Positions 18,285 through 27,223 of a stretch of 64,000 nucleotides of DNA are shown piece by piece. Numbering within the stretch: position 1 is the stretch's first letter; the number at the start of each line of letters is the position of its first letter. The notes beneath the pieces were generated by a model. It made no database searches, was not told the DNA's origin, and saw only the letters and a list, made by a program, of their open reading frames with translations. The stretch is from Gammaproteobacteria bacterium (GTDB lineage: Bacteria; Pseudomonadota; Gammaproteobacteria; Ga0077554; Ga007554): the NCBI GenBank assembly GCA_040183005.1, contig JAMPIW010000007.1, positions 496,001-560,000 of the forward strand, read 5' to 3'. Made by a program: the position numbers and the translations under genes.

Positions 18285-18413
18285 CAAGCTGGTTCTAGTC
18301 TAAAAGTGCAATACGAATATGTTCGCGTATTCAGCCCTAATGTTGTGGTCGACTTTAAGTGGCGGATTACCAGCCAACTGTTTCACAAGTGCCGTGACTT
18401 TTTTAGTTTTTTC

Positions 18414-18427
18414 TTGATCTAGATCAA
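18414..18427 (+). promoter_or_regulatory. FNR/ANR-type box upstream of the PilZ-por operon
   Basis: TTGATCTAGATCAA is a perfect TTGAT-N4-ATCAA site. Its centre (18420.5) lies 41-42 bp before a plausible start point near 18462, with TTTACT/TACTAG at about 18450-18457 as -10. That is the class II activator geometry, predicting anaerobic induction of the genes from 18497 onward. Confidence 0.65.
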
Positions 18428-18496
18428 GAAATGTTTCATCAGGATTTGGTTTACTAGAGCCTAGGAGATATCTGTTAATTTAAGAAGGGGAGTGCT

Positions 18497-18793
18497 ATGG
18501 AACATCGTTGCAATCGGCGTCAACCATTGGCGGGTGATGTGGTGCTTTATCATGGCGAGCAGTCTTTTCCCCTGTGCAAGGTTCGAAACGTCAGTTCGGG
18601 GGGCATGCTCCTGGAAATGCCGATGGGGATTCTTCCCCAGGGTGTGCTGGTGGATGTGATTCACAATGTGCCGGGCGAGGGGCGGCGGCGGTTGCGGGCG
18701 CAGGTGGTACACAGGACGGGACGGCATGTGGGGTTAATGTTCCTGAATGATAACGCTGGCACTTCAATTATGAATGTGGCGGCGGTCGCTTGA
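18497..18793 (+). CDS. PilZ-domain protein
   Basis: A 98-residue single-domain PilZ protein. The two c-di-GMP-binding elements are present: an RxxxR at the N-terminus (HRCNRRQP) and NVSSGGM, the (D/N)xSxxG motif. The remainder is a beta-barrel with VHRTGRHVGLMF. It is probably a cytoplasmic c-di-GMP receptor. AAGGGGAG precedes the ATG. It is first in the rightward set that continues with the YHS protein and porGAB, and lies 70 bp after the FNR-type box, so anaerobic control is likely. Why a c-di-GMP receptor heads a keto-acid oxidoreductase operon is unknown. Confidence 0.85.
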   Translation: MEHRCNRRQPLAGDVVLYHGEQSFPLCKVRNVSSGGMLLEMPMGILPQGVLVDVIHNVPGEGRRRLRAQVVHRTGRHVGLMFLNDNAGTSIMNVAAVA

Positions 18794-18828
18794 TAGGGTG
18801 ATGGCTGACTAGGTGTGGATGAGGGGTC

Positions 18829-19320
18829 ATGAAAGCGGCTGAGACACAGGTAAAAGATCCTGTGTGCGGGATATGGGTGGACGGGCACCAAAACGAGATT
18901 GAATATCTCCAGATGCATTTCGCCTTTTGCTCCCCGCAATGCCAGGAAAGTTTCATGGCTCATCCTCGCTTGTACATCGGCTACCCAGGCCAGAAAGCGC
19001 CGATGCAGGAGGGGCAAGAAATTATTAAGAGGCGGCGCATACGCTTGGGGACAAGGCTTTCTTCCGAGGGTGAGTTGATTCTCGTCGATGCGTTGCGGGC
19101 AATAATGGGAGTGCGAGAGATCAAGGTCGATGGTGATCTGCTGGAGATTAGCTATGATTTGCTGCAGGTGACCGCTGTACAGATCGAGGCGTTGTTGGGC
19201 GAGATCGGCGTGCGTCTGGGTGAGGGTTGGGGAGATCGTCTGCGCCGGGTATTTGTTCACGATAGCGAGGAGTGGGAGATAGAGAGCCTTGAAGTGACAC
19301 CGCTTCGGCATTGGCTCTAA
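18829..19320 (+). CDS. YHS-domain protein, possible metal-binding
   Basis: A 163-residue soluble protein. The N-terminal 50 residues form a YHS/TRASH-like metal-binding module (VKDPVCGIWVD ... FAFCSPQCQESFMAHP), with Cys at about 13, 34 and 38. After a basic linker (IIKRRRIRLGTRL) comes a ferredoxin-like fold resembling an HMA domain without the CxxC (LRAIMGVREIKVDGDLLEISY). It may sense or deliver a metal, perhaps for the Fe-S enzymes encoded next, but that is inference. GAGGGG precedes the ATG. It ends 15 bp before porG. Confidence 0.65.
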   Translation: MKAAETQVKDPVCGIWVDGHQNEIEYLQMHFAFCSPQCQESFMAHPRLYIGYPGQKAPMQEGQEIIKRRRIRLGTRLSSEGELILVDALRAIMGVREIKVDGDLLEISYDLLQVTAVQIEALLGEIGVRLGEGWGDRLRRVFVHDSEEWEIESLEVTPLRHWL

Positions 19321-19335
19321 AACGCGGGAGTTCGG

Positions 19336-19902
19336 ATGATCGAGGTGCGGATTCACGGGCGTGGTGGTCAGGGTAACGTTGTTGCCGCCTATCTTCTGGC
19401 CAGCGCCGCTATTATAGAAGGGCTATTCGCGCAGGCGTTTCCCGCCTTTGGCGCGGAGCGGCGTGGCGCGCCGGTGACAGCCTTTGTGCGTGTCGCCGGA
19501 CAGGCCGTCCGGCGCCGATGCCAAGTGCGCCAACCTGACTTTCTCATTATTCAGGATGAGGCGCTGCTCCATGTGCCGGGTGTGACTGAAGGCTTGCGTG
19601 CGGGGGGCGGTATCCTTGTGAATAGCGCACAGGGTTCCGCTGAACTCAGCGCCGTATCAGGGAAGGATGTGATTTCCCTGCCCGCCACTGCTCTGGCAAA
19701 TCAATTTCTTGGTAAGCCTGTCCCGAATACCGCCTTGCTGGCGGCCTTTCTCACCCTCATGGAGTTGCTGCCGCTGGAGGCGCTAGTCAAGGCCCTCGGT
19801 CAGCGCTTCAAAGGCGAGGTGTTGGAAAACAATGTCCGGCTGATTCACGCCGCCGCAAGTGGGGTGACACCGGGGTTGTGGAGGCTAAGGGCCTATCCGT
19901 GA
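19336..19902 (+). CDS. porG: 2-oxoacid:ferredoxin oxidoreductase, gamma subunit
   Basis: A 188-residue gamma subunit of the PFOR family. It starts IEVRIHGRGGQGNVVAA, carries AQAFPAFGAERRGAPVTAFVR, and later LGKPVPNTALLAAF. All are standard. With porA and porB it forms a thiamin-diphosphate, Fe-S enzyme that splits pyruvate (or another 2-oxoacid) to acetyl-CoA, CO2 and reduced ferredoxin, or runs in reverse. GGGAG lies upstream of the ATG at 19336. The last residues (AYP) and the TGA stop are read from the arm of an inserted palindromic element, so the original C-terminus has probably been replaced. Confidence 0.9.
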   Translation: MIEVRIHGRGGQGNVVAAYLLASAAIIEGLFAQAFPAFGAERRGAPVTAFVRVAGQAVRRRCQVRQPDFLIIQDEALLHVPGVTEGLRAGGGILVNSAQGSAELSAVSGKDVISLPATALANQFLGKPVPNTALLAAFLTLMELLPLEALVKALGQRFKGEVLENNVRLIHAAASGVTPGLWRLRAYP

Positions 19903-20153
19903 ATAAATCATCCCTGCGTTGCTGCCCAAAAACACGCCAGGCAAGGCGCGAGACGCGATGTTTGGTGATTCCAAATGAGCGGCGAGCAACGCCGCATGGC
20001 GTGTTTTGGGGCGCAACCCGAAGGGACGGGGCCGGTTTTGCGCAGTGCGGCGTCACGCTTCGCTCATGTGCAACAAGCACACTACACTCAGCGTTCCTTG
20101 CCCTGCGCAAAACCGGCCTCCGTCGCAGGGATGATTTATTCACGGATAGGCCC
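19889..20153. repeat. palindromic compound element between porG and porA
   Basis: Perfect 30-bp inverted arms (19889-19918 and 20124-20153) enclose two further hairpins. Hairpin 1 has arms 19925-19939 and 19997-20011 (one mismatch); hairpin 2 has perfect 15-bp arms 20031-20045 and 20103-20117. The whole 265 bp can fold as a three-stem cloverleaf. Each inner hairpin carries a GGCAAGG...CGCCGC-type core also seen in the element at 55428-55595. The porG stop lies inside the left arm and porA starts 16 bp after the right arm. It has no coding capacity. Confidence 0.85.
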
Positions 20154-20168
20154 TAGGGGAGACGCGAG

Positions 20169-21341
20169 ATGCTGCAAGCGCTTGAAGGTTCCCAAGCCAT
20201 TGCCCAAGCGGTGGCGCTGTGCCGCCCGCAGGTAGTTGCCGCCTATCCCATTACACCTCAGACCCACATTGTGGAGGGCCTCGCCAGATTGATCGCGGAC
20301 GGGAAGTTGCAGTGTGAACTGGTCAGCGTGGAGAGTGAGTTTTCCGCCGCTTCAGTGGCGCTGGGTGCTGTGGCGGCTGGGTCGCGCGCCTATACCGCGA
20401 GCGCCTCGCAGGGAATCTTGCTGATGAGCGAGGTGTTGTACAACATCGCCGGGTTGCGAGTTCCGTTGGTGATGACCTGCGCCAACCGTGCGGTGTCCGC
20501 GCCGCTGTCGATCTGGAATGATCAGCAGGATTCCATGGCGGTGCGCGACGCCGGGTGGATCCAGCTCTATTGCGCTGATAATCAGGAGGCTGTGGATACT
20601 ACCGTTCAGGCTTACCGAATTGCTGAACGTACTGAATTGCCGGTGATGGTGTGCGTGGATGGTTTCACGCTTACCCATACGCTGGAACCGCTCGAGATAC
20701 CGTCCCAGGATCAGGTGGATGCCTTCCTGCCACCGTTCCACTTTGCGCGTACGCTCGATCCATTGCATCCGATCAGCTCCGGCACACTGGTTTCGCCGGA
20801 ATATTACACCGAGGCGCGTCATGCCCACCATCAGGCGTTACTGCGCGCCAAGGATGAGATTGTAGCTGCGGACAGTGACTGGGCGGTGCTGACCGGACGT
20901 GTCAGCGGCGGCCTATTGGAGGTGGATGGACCAGACGATGCCCGAGTAGCGATACTGACCTTGGGATCCGTGTTCGGCACCCTGCTCGATGCGCGCGAGG
21001 AATACCCGCAACTGGGGTCTGTGAAATTGATCAAACTGCGCGCATTCCGCCCGTTTCCGATCGAGGCATTGCAGCAGGTTTGTATGGGCCTGTCCGATGT
21101 GATCGTACTGGAACGGGCGCTTTCGCCCGGCAGTGGGGGAATCGTCGGCGCGGAGGTGCGCGCTGCCCTGACGGAGCTGTCTGCCGCGCCGCAGGTGCAT
21201 AATTTCGCTGTTGGCTTGGGCGGCCGCGATGTGCCGCTGGATATTTATCCACGCTTGCTGGCGGCTATTCGGTCTGCCTCCCCGGTGCGGTTTGCCATCC
21301 TGGATGTGGAGCTGGATAAATTAACGGTCGAGGACCGGTAG
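20169..21341 (+). CDS. porA: 2-oxoacid:ferredoxin oxidoreductase, alpha subunit
   Basis: A 390-residue alpha subunit of a pyruvate:ferredoxin oxidoreductase-type enzyme. Characteristic stretches are AYPITPQTHIVEGLA (pyrimidine-domain entry), VESEFSAASVALGAVAAGSRAYTASASQGILLMSE and, near residue 110, ANRAVSAPLSIWNDQQDSM. The C-terminal third has the transketolase-like domain (AILTLGSVFGTLLDA, RPFPIEAL). AGGGGAG precedes the ATG. It is separated from porG by the palindromic element and from porB by 89 bp. Confidence 0.93.
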   Translation: MLQALEGSQAIAQAVALCRPQVVAAYPITPQTHIVEGLARLIADGKLQCELVSVESEFSAASVALGAVAAGSRAYTASASQGILLMSEVLYNIAGLRVPLVMTCANRAVSAPLSIWNDQQDSMAVRDAGWIQLYCADNQEAVDTTVQAYRIAERTELPVMVCVDGFTLTHTLEPLEIPSQDQVDAFLPPFHFARTLDPLHPISSGTLVSPEYYTEARHAHHQALLRAKDEIVAADSDWAVLTGRVSGGLLEVDGPDDARVAILTLGSVFGTLLDAREEYPQLGSVKLIKLRAFRPFPIEALQQVCMGLSDVIVLERALSPGSGGIVGAEVRAALTELSAAPQVHNFAVGLGGRDVPLDIYPRLLAAIRSASPVRFAILDVELDKLTVEDR

Positions 21342-21430
21342 TTAAATAATCGGTTATAGCGGATGTGTACTGGTGGTTCAATCCCGCCGCTACGCAGTCT
21401 GATCCATGTTGATGCTGCGAGGGTATTTTC

Positions 21431-22429
21431 ATGAGCGATCTTGCCGAAACCTTGATGCCTATTGCCGAGCTGCGCCGCAATCAGCCGCGATTCCGAGGTC
21501 TGGAGGCTGGGCATCTGGCTTGCCTGGGGTGCGGCCAGGCGCTTGCCGCGCGCCTAGTGACGGAGGCCGCTGGCCCTGATGTTGTCGTTGCCAATGCCAC
21601 CGGATGTCTGGAGGTGTTTACCACGGCATGGCCGCAGTCTGCCTGGCGGGTGCCCTGGCTGCATTCCCTGTTTGAAAATGCCGCTGCAGTCGCCTCCGGC
21701 ATGGAGGCTGCCCTCAGGGCGCAGGGTAAATCCTCCAAGGTTTTCGCGTTTGGTGGCGACGGTGGGACATTCGATATCGGTTTCCAGGCGTTGTCCGGCA
21801 TGCTGGAGCGTGGCCATAACGTGCTGTATGTCTGCTTCGATAACGAGGCATACATGAACACCGGGGTGCAGCGTTCCAGCTCGACACCCCATGCCGCCAT
21901 GACTACGACCTCGCCACCCGGCAAGGCGCGCATGGGCAAGCGCCATCTGAAGAAGGACATCATCTCCATTATCGCCGCGCACAACATCCCTTATGCTGCT
22001 ACCGCGTCTGTGGCGTATCCTTCGGATATCCGCAAGAAGGTGCGGCGCGCCCTGGAAATCGACGGCCCGGCGTTCATCAATATCCACTCGCCCTGTCCGC
22101 TGGGGTGGGGGCACGACGGTTCGCTAAGCATCGAGGTGGCGCGTCTTGCGGTGGAGTGTGGGTTGTTTCCTATCATCGAGCTGGAGCGCGGGGCGCTCAC
22201 GGGAACAATGCCGCTACGCGCACCGCGCCCGGTGACGGATTATCTCAAACCGCAGCAGCGCTTCGCCCACCTGTTTCAGAATGATCCACGCGCGAAGGAG
22301 GAGCTGGAACACCTGCAGGCACTCGCCGACCACAACATTGAAACCTACGGTCTGCGCGGCGAACGTCCCGATCCGTTGGATAGTGCTGGGGCGGATACAG
22401 TGCGGCGGGGCGGTGTGCGGTGGGCGTGA
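21431..22429 (+). CDS. porB: 2-oxoacid:ferredoxin oxidoreductase, beta subunit
   Basis: A 332-residue beta subunit carrying the thiamin-diphosphate site (FGGDGGTFDIGFQALSGM, then NEAYMNTGVQRSSSTP) and cysteines for the proximal 4Fe-4S cluster (CLGCG near residue 31, ATGC near 56, and SPCPLGWGHDGS near 218). The pattern is that of pyruvate-specific PorB rather than 2-oxoglutarate enzymes, though substrate cannot be fixed from sequence alone. GAGGGT lies before the ATG. It ends 18 bp before the flavoprotein gene. Confidence 0.93.
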   Translation: MSDLAETLMPIAELRRNQPRFRGLEAGHLACLGCGQALAARLVTEAAGPDVVVANATGCLEVFTTAWPQSAWRVPWLHSLFENAAAVASGMEAALRAQGKSSKVFAFGGDGGTFDIGFQALSGMLERGHNVLYVCFDNEAYMNTGVQRSSSTPHAAMTTTSPPGKARMGKRHLKKDIISIIAAHNIPYAATASVAYPSDIRKKVRRALEIDGPAFINIHSPCPLGWGHDGSLSIEVARLAVECGLFPIIELERGALTGTMPLRAPRPVTDYLKPQQRFAHLFQNDPRAKEELEHLQALADHNIETYGLRGERPDPLDSAGADTVRRGGVRWA

Positions 22430-22447
22430 TTTGAATGAGGGAGAACT

Positions 22448-24133
22448 ATGGCCATCTATACACGCGGCGGATTTGCCTTGCCCGAGACATCGCTGGCGTC
22501 CAAGACCGGTACATGGCGGTTGCAGCGTCCGATACACCGGCACAGCAGCGCGCCCTGCCACACTACCTGTCCCGCCGGTGAAGACCCGCAGGCCTATCTC
22601 GCGCAGGTTGCGGAAGGGCGATGGCGGGAAGCCTGGGAGACATTGGTTGCCGCCAACCCCCTGCCTGCCATTACCGGGCGGGTGTGTGATCACCCCTGTG
22701 AGTCAGGTTGCAACCGCGGCCAATACGATGAGGCCATCGCCATCCACAATGTAGAGCGCTTCCTCGGTGATCAGGCAATCCGAGAAGGCTGGGCGTATCC
22801 GGTTACCTCTCCTTCTGTTAGCGCTCATCGAGTAGCGGTGGTCGGCGCGGGGCCTGCGGGGTTGTCCGCTGCCTATCACCTATGTCGGCTGGGGTATCAA
22901 GTCACGTTGCTGGACGCGTTACCCGAGGCCGGAGGCACCTTGCGCACGGCTTTGCCGCCTTACCGTCTGCCGCGAGACGTGCTGGCTCAGGAGACGCAAC
23001 GGCTGTTGGCCATCGGTATCGAGTTCCTTGCGCATCATGCGCTGGGGCGCGATGTCTCGCTTGATGAGCTGTGTACTGATTATGGTGCGGTTTTCCTGGG
23101 TCCGGGTAGACAGCAGGGGCGGGAGTGGAACGTGGATGGCAGAGTGCCGGCGGATTTGCATACCGGCCTGCGTCTTCTCCAGGAATGGGTGGCCGTGGGA
23201 ACCACCCCGAATGTGAAATCAGCCGCTATCGTAGGGGGCGGGAACAGCGCCGTGGATCTGGCGCGCGTGCTGCGCAAGACCGACGCCGAGGTGCATGTCA
23301 TCACCCATGATGCACTGCCCAAACTCGGGGTGCCGCCCGAAGGTGCGATGAAGGCGATCCCCAGGGAAGTAAAACAGGCGCAGGAGGAAGGCGTGGTGTT
23401 TCACGAGCATCGTGGCATCCAGCGTTTGATTCTGCGCGGCGAACGGGTGGTGGGGGTGGAGATGGTCCATATGAAAAAGTTACCGCGTCCCGATGGGAGT
23501 ATCGAGATCGTGCCCTTCGAAGGCACGGAAACCGTTCTGCACGTGGACCAGGTTATTCCTGCCATCGGTCAAGTGGTGCTGGCCGCTGGGATGGAGCGCA
23601 TCCTGGAAGGCAGCCCTTTCTTTACTGTGGATCTGTGGGGACATGTGGTGAACCATCCGGGAGTGTTCGCCGGAGGTGATGCCCGGAAGGGGAGCCGCGG
23701 CACAGTGAGTGGTGCGGTGGGTGATGGCCGGCGTGCGGCACTGGCCATCGACGGATATCTGCGGGGCATAGCGACTTCGGAACACCGCGCAGTGAGTATC
23801 CCTCTGGAATCTCTCAATTTGAATTATTTCGAACATGAGCCTCGGGCCGAGGAACCCCTTCTTTCTGTGGAGCAGCGGAGCGGCGATGCCGAGGTGGCTG
23901 GTGGGTTGATCGAGTCTCAGGTGATGGCGGAATCGCTACGCTGTTTCTCCTGCGGTGCGTGCCTTGCCTGTGACAACTGCTGGACATTATGCCCGGATCA
24001 ATCAGTGCTGAAAATAAAAGAGCTGGCGAGCGATGGCTCACACTATGTGTTCGATTATGACTACTGCAAGGGTTGCGGATTGTGCGCGCGCGAGTGCCCA
24101 TCGGGATATATTGTCATGGAGGATGAGGTGTGA
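22448..24133 (+). CDS. FAD/NAD(P)H oxidoreductase fused to 2x[4Fe-4S] ferredoxin (por partner)
   Basis: A 561-residue fusion. Residues 1-110 hold a GltD-like N-terminal Fe-S domain (CHTTCPAGEDP, CDHPCESGCNRG). Residues 125-440 form an FAD and NAD(P)H reductase (VAVVGAGPAGLSAAYHL; VGGGNSAVDLARVL; FAGGDARKG). The C-terminal 60 residues form a PorD-like ferredoxin with two cluster motifs (CFSCGACLACDNCWTLCPD; CKGCGLCARECPSG). It has no glutaminase partner, so it is probably the electron link between NAD(P)H and porGAB rather than a glutamate synthase. A strong GAGGGAGAA precedes the ATG. It is the last gene of the operon. Confidence 0.88.
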   Translation: MAIYTRGGFALPETSLASKTGTWRLQRPIHRHSSAPCHTTCPAGEDPQAYLAQVAEGRWREAWETLVAANPLPAITGRVCDHPCESGCNRGQYDEAIAIHNVERFLGDQAIREGWAYPVTSPSVSAHRVAVVGAGPAGLSAAYHLCRLGYQVTLLDALPEAGGTLRTALPPYRLPRDVLAQETQRLLAIGIEFLAHHALGRDVSLDELCTDYGAVFLGPGRQQGREWNVDGRVPADLHTGLRLLQEWVAVGTTPNVKSAAIVGGGNSAVDLARVLRKTDAEVHVITHDALPKLGVPPEGAMKAIPREVKQAQEEGVVFHEHRGIQRLILRGERVVGVEMVHMKKLPRPDGSIEIVPFEGTETVLHVDQVIPAIGQVVLAAGMERILEGSPFFTVDLWGHVVNHPGVFAGGDARKGSRGTVSGAVGDGRRAALAIDGYLRGIATSEHRAVSIPLESLNLNYFEHEPRAEEPLLSVEQRSGDAEVAGGLIESQVMAESLRCFSCGACLACDNCWTLCPDQSVLKIKELASDGSHYVFDYDYCKGCGLCARECPSGYIVMEDEV

Positions 24134-24214
24134 GTTATTGTTTGCTGGGTTGATATGCAGTCTGGCAACTTGGCAGGTTTAAAAAATGAAAAATAACAGA
24201 GTAGAATTATAACC

Positions 24215-26128
24215 ATGGAAAAACGCTGGCACTTTTCGGTCTGGTATCTTCTGCTGGCGCTGCTGCTCGCCTTTTGGTTTCAGAGTTTTATCATGGGCAC
24301 GCACCAGGTGCTCCTTTCCTATAGCGATTTCAAGAAGGCTGTTGTAGCCGGTCAGGTGACTGAGCTTGCTCTGGGCAAGGAGGTCATCCGGGGCAAGCTG
24401 AAGGTTGAAGGGTTGAAGGAGGTGTTGCGGCCCGCGCAGGTGGAGCAGATCCGGCGTGACAAGCAGGACTTTCACGACTTTGAAACGATCCGTGTGGAAG
24501 ATCCCGATTTGACGAAAGAGCTGGATGCCGCTCATGTCAATTATTCCGGCCAGATTGAGTCCACCTTTTTCCAGAGTCTTATTGCGTGGCTGTTGCCCTT
24601 TATCTTTCTGGCGGCGATCTGGGCCTTTCTGTTTCAGCGCATGGGTGCGGGGGGTGGGATGGGCGGAGCAGGCGGCGGGCTTATGTCCATCGGCAAGAGC
24701 AAGGCCAAGATCTACATGGAGAGCGACATGAAGATCACCTTCGCCGATGTGGCCGGCATTGATGAAGCGGTTGATGAGTTGCGCGAGGTGGTTGCCTTCC
24801 TGAGCACGCCCGAACGGTTTACCGCGCTGGGCGGACGCCTGCCCAAGGGCATTCTGCTGGTTGGGCCACCGGGCACCGGCAAGACCTTGCTGGCGAAGGC
24901 CGTGGCGGGAGAGGCCAAGGTCCCCTTCTTCAGTTTGTCGGGATCGGAATTCGTGGAAATGTTCGTAGGGGTGGGCGCCGCACGGGTGCGGGATCTGTTT
25001 GAACAGGCGCAGCAGAAGGCACCGTGTATTATCTTCATTGATGAGCTGGACGCGCTGGGTCGGGCGCGCGGCATGAATCCCATGGGGAGCAACGAGGAGC
25101 GGGAGCAAACCCTGAACCAGTTACTCAAAGAGATGGATGGTTTCGATCCCAATAAAGGGGTGATCCTGATGGCGGCCACTAACCGCCCGGAGATTCTCGA
25201 CCCCGCCCTGTTGCGTGCTGGCCGTTTTGACCGCCACGTGGTGGTGGACCGGCCCGACATCAAAGGCCGTGAAGCCATCCTCAAAATCCACATAAAAGGC
25301 GTCACGCTCGCGCCGGATGTGGATATACCAATACTAGCGGCGCGCACGCCGGGTTTTGTCGGCGCCGATCTGGCCAATGTGATCAACGAGGCCGCCTTGC
25401 TGGCCGCACGCAACAACAAGAAGGCGGTTGACATGAGCGACGTGGATGAGGCCATTGACAGGATCGTCGCCGGCCTTCAGAAAAAATCGCGGATGATGAC
25501 CCCACGCGAGAAACGCATCGTCGCCCATCACGAAGCAGGCCACGCCCTGGTTACGGCGTTGGTGACTCATGCCGATCCGATTCGCAAGATTTCCATCATC
25601 CCGCGCGGTGTGGCGGCGCTGGGTTACACCATGCAGTTGCCAACGGAAGACCGTCATCTACTCACGGAAGCGGAACTGCTCGACCGCCTGGCGGTATTGC
25701 TGGGCGGCCGCGTCGCGGAGGAGCTGGTGTTTGACGAAGTTTCCACTGGCGCTGCGGACGACTTGCAAAAGGCTACGCAGATGGTGCGCAGCGTGGTGAC
25801 TGAATACGGCATGAGCAAGGCCCTCGGCCTGGTTACCTATGCGCCCGAGCGATCCATGTTTCTTGAAGGCGCACTGCGCGGTGGCCAGCAACCCTATAGT
25901 GAGGAAACCGCCAAGCAGATCGATGCGGAGGTGCGTCGCATCGTGGAAGAGGCCCATGGACGGGTCCGCACCCTGCTGGGCGAGCATAAAGACGCGCTGC
26001 TCGGCGTCGCGCAGCGCTTGCAGGAAAAAGAAGTGATCGATGGCGAGGAATTCATGAAAGTTATTGGGCAATTTGGTATAAATAAGGTGGCGGCGAAAAG
26101 CGATGAAACGAGCTTGATATCCCAATAG
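24215..26128 (+). CDS. ftsH: ATP-dependent zinc metalloprotease FtsH (paralog type)
   Basis: A 637-residue inner-membrane AAA+ protease. There are two membrane segments (about 8-27 and 121-140) around a periplasmic domain, then Walker A GPPGTGKT (217-224), Walker [12 protein letters not shown], the [23 protein letters not shown], and the zinc motif HEAGH (about 438) with a downstream acidic ligand in [10 protein letters not shown]. It degrades membrane and regulatory proteins. The periplasmic region and unusual Gly-rich linker ([12 protein letters not shown]) differ from housekeeping FtsH, and it is not next to ftsJ or folP, so it is likely a second copy. A PPK2 gene follows after 11 bp. Confidence 0.93.
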   Translation: MEKRWHFSVWYLLLALLLAFWFQSFIMGTHQVLLSYSDFKKAVVAGQVTELALGKEVIRGKLKVEGLKEVLRPAQVEQIRRDKQDFHDFETIRVEDPDLTKELDAAHVNYSGQIESTFFQSLIAWLLPFIFLAAIWAFLFQRMGAGGGMGGAGGGLMSIGKSKAKIYMESDMKITFADVAGIDEAVDELREVVAFLSTPERFTALGGRLPKGILLVGPPGTGKTLLAKAVAGEAKVPFFSLSGSEFVEMFVGVGAARVRDLFEQAQQKAPCIIFIDELDALGRARGMNPMGSNEEREQTLNQLLKEMDGFDPNKGVILMAATNRPEILDPALLRAGRFDRHVVVDRPDIKGREAILKIHIKGVTLAPDVDIPILAARTPGFVGADLANVINEAALLAARNNKKAVDMSDVDEAIDRIVAGLQKKSRMMTPREKRIVAHHEAGHALVTALVTHADPIRKISIIPRGVAALGYTMQLPTEDRHLLTEAELLDRLAVLLGGRVAEELVFDEVSTGAADDLQKATQMVRSVVTEYGMSKALGLVTYAPERSMFLEGALRGGQQPYSEETAKQIDAEVRRIVEEAHGRVRTLLGEHKDALLGVAQRLQEKEVIDGEEFMKVIGQFGINKVAAKSDETSLISQ

Positions 26129-26139
26129 CGGAGCACGGC

Positions 26140-26958
26140 ATGAGCAAAAAAATCAAAAATAACGACAAAAATAATGACACGGAAAACGGCGACTCCGATA
26201 TTAGCAAACAGGAGTATGAAAAAAGCCTGTATAAACTACAGGTGGAACTGGTCAAGCTCCAGAAACACATCATCAAAGAGGGTGATAAAATTCTGATCCT
26301 GCTGGAAGGCCGGGATGCATCAGGCAAGGATGGCATGATCAAGCGCATCATTCAGCATCTCAGTCCACGCGAGACGCGGGTAGTGGCGATGGGCAAGCCC
26401 TCCGACCGTGATCGCAGCTCCTGGTATTTTCAGCGTTATGCACCCCATCTCCCCGCTGCGCAGGATCTCGTGCTGTTCAATCGGAGCTGGTACAACCGCG
26501 CAGGCGTTGAGCGCGTTATGGGCTTCTGTAACGATGACGAATACGAAGAATTCATGACAACGGTTTCCGATTTCGAACATATGCTGGTCAACTCGGGAAT
26601 CAAGCTGTTCAAATATTATCTGGACATCAGCAAGGACGAGCAGAAAAAACGCCTCAAGGCGCGTCGCGATGATCCACTCAAGCAATGGAAGGTCAGCGCC
26701 ATCGACGATCAGGCTATCAAGTATTGGAAGGATTACAGCCTGGCGAGAAACGAGATGTTTGCCCGCACCCACAACCCAGTGGCGCCATGGACAGTGGTGC
26801 ATGCCAACGACAAGCGCGCCGCACGCATCAACCTGATCAAGGATCTGTTGATCCGCTTGCACTACCAGGGCAAGGACGAGCATTTGCTCATCCCCAACCC
26901 GGCTATTGTCTTTGCGTATGAAGAAAGCTATCTGAAGAACGGCATGATTGCAGGGTAA
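26140..26958 (+). CDS. ppk2: polyphosphate kinase 2
   Basis: A 272-residue PPK2 that moves phosphate between polyphosphate and nucleotides. Walker A reads EGRDASGKDG (about 56-65), the Walker B-like segment is LVLFNRSWYNRAGVERVMGFC, and the lid has RRDDPLKQWKVSAIDDQA. A single PPK2 domain of this length is usual for the enzymes that phosphorylate ADP or GDP, but nucleotide preference cannot be read reliably. The N-terminal 30 residues are Asn/Asp/Lys-rich and disordered. It lies 11 bp after ftsH and is probably co-transcribed, which ties energy status and proteolysis together, as an inference. Confidence 0.93.
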   Translation: MSKKIKNNDKNNDTENGDSDISKQEYEKSLYKLQVELVKLQKHIIKEGDKILILLEGRDASGKDGMIKRIIQHLSPRETRVVAMGKPSDRDRSSWYFQRYAPHLPAAQDLVLFNRSWYNRAGVERVMGFCNDDEYEEFMTTVSDFEHMLVNSGIKLFKYYLDISKDEQKKRLKARRDDPLKQWKVSAIDDQAIKYWKDYSLARNEMFARTHNPVAPWTVVHANDKRAARINLIKDLLIRLHYQGKDEHLLIPNPAIVFAYEESYLKNGMIAG

Positions 26959-27005
26959 CATAAGCATGTTACCATCGGCCGGGTTGTGAATTGGTGTTAC
27001 GCACC

Positions 27006-27161
27006 GTCCACGAAAAACACGAAAGGCACGAAAAAACTTCATGGCACAGTCCGTTCGGCCGTTGTGTTCGGATAACGAGCGAAGTTGACTGGCAAGCCCA
27101 GGCGCATTCTTGTACCAAGTTTCCCCACCCATTTTTCGTGCCTTTCGTGTTTTTCGTGGAC
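27006..27161. repeat. MITE-like repeat, copy 2
   Basis: Perfect 30-bp inverted arms (27006-27035 and 27132-27161) begin GTCCACGAAAAACACGAAA, as in copies 1 and 3. The interior of about 96 bp is unrelated to the other copies. It sits between ppk2 and the symporter gene. Confidence 0.85.
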
Positions 27162-27223
27162 CGTACCTTTTCATTGGTGCGCTATGGCACTCGTTTAATT
27201 CAGAAGTGGTATAAGGAAATCGC

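Larger units (their letters stand above)
17962..18496. other. 535-bp regulatory gap hslO / PilZ operon
   Basis: AT-rich between about 18160 and 18230. It contains a perfect DnaA-box sequence and two one-mismatch boxes (listed separately) plus the FNR-type box at 18414. No coding frame is convincing. Confidence 0.6.

Noticed and set aside
19889-20153. CRISPR-like repeat structure
   Set aside because: The repeats are inverted arms with unique spacing, not regularly spaced direct repeats; no cas genes are present.
24179-25108. A 309-codon open frame on the minus strand across ftsH
   Set aside because: It is antisense to a gene with all FtsH motifs, has no recognisable domain, and arises from codon bias in GC-rich DNA.
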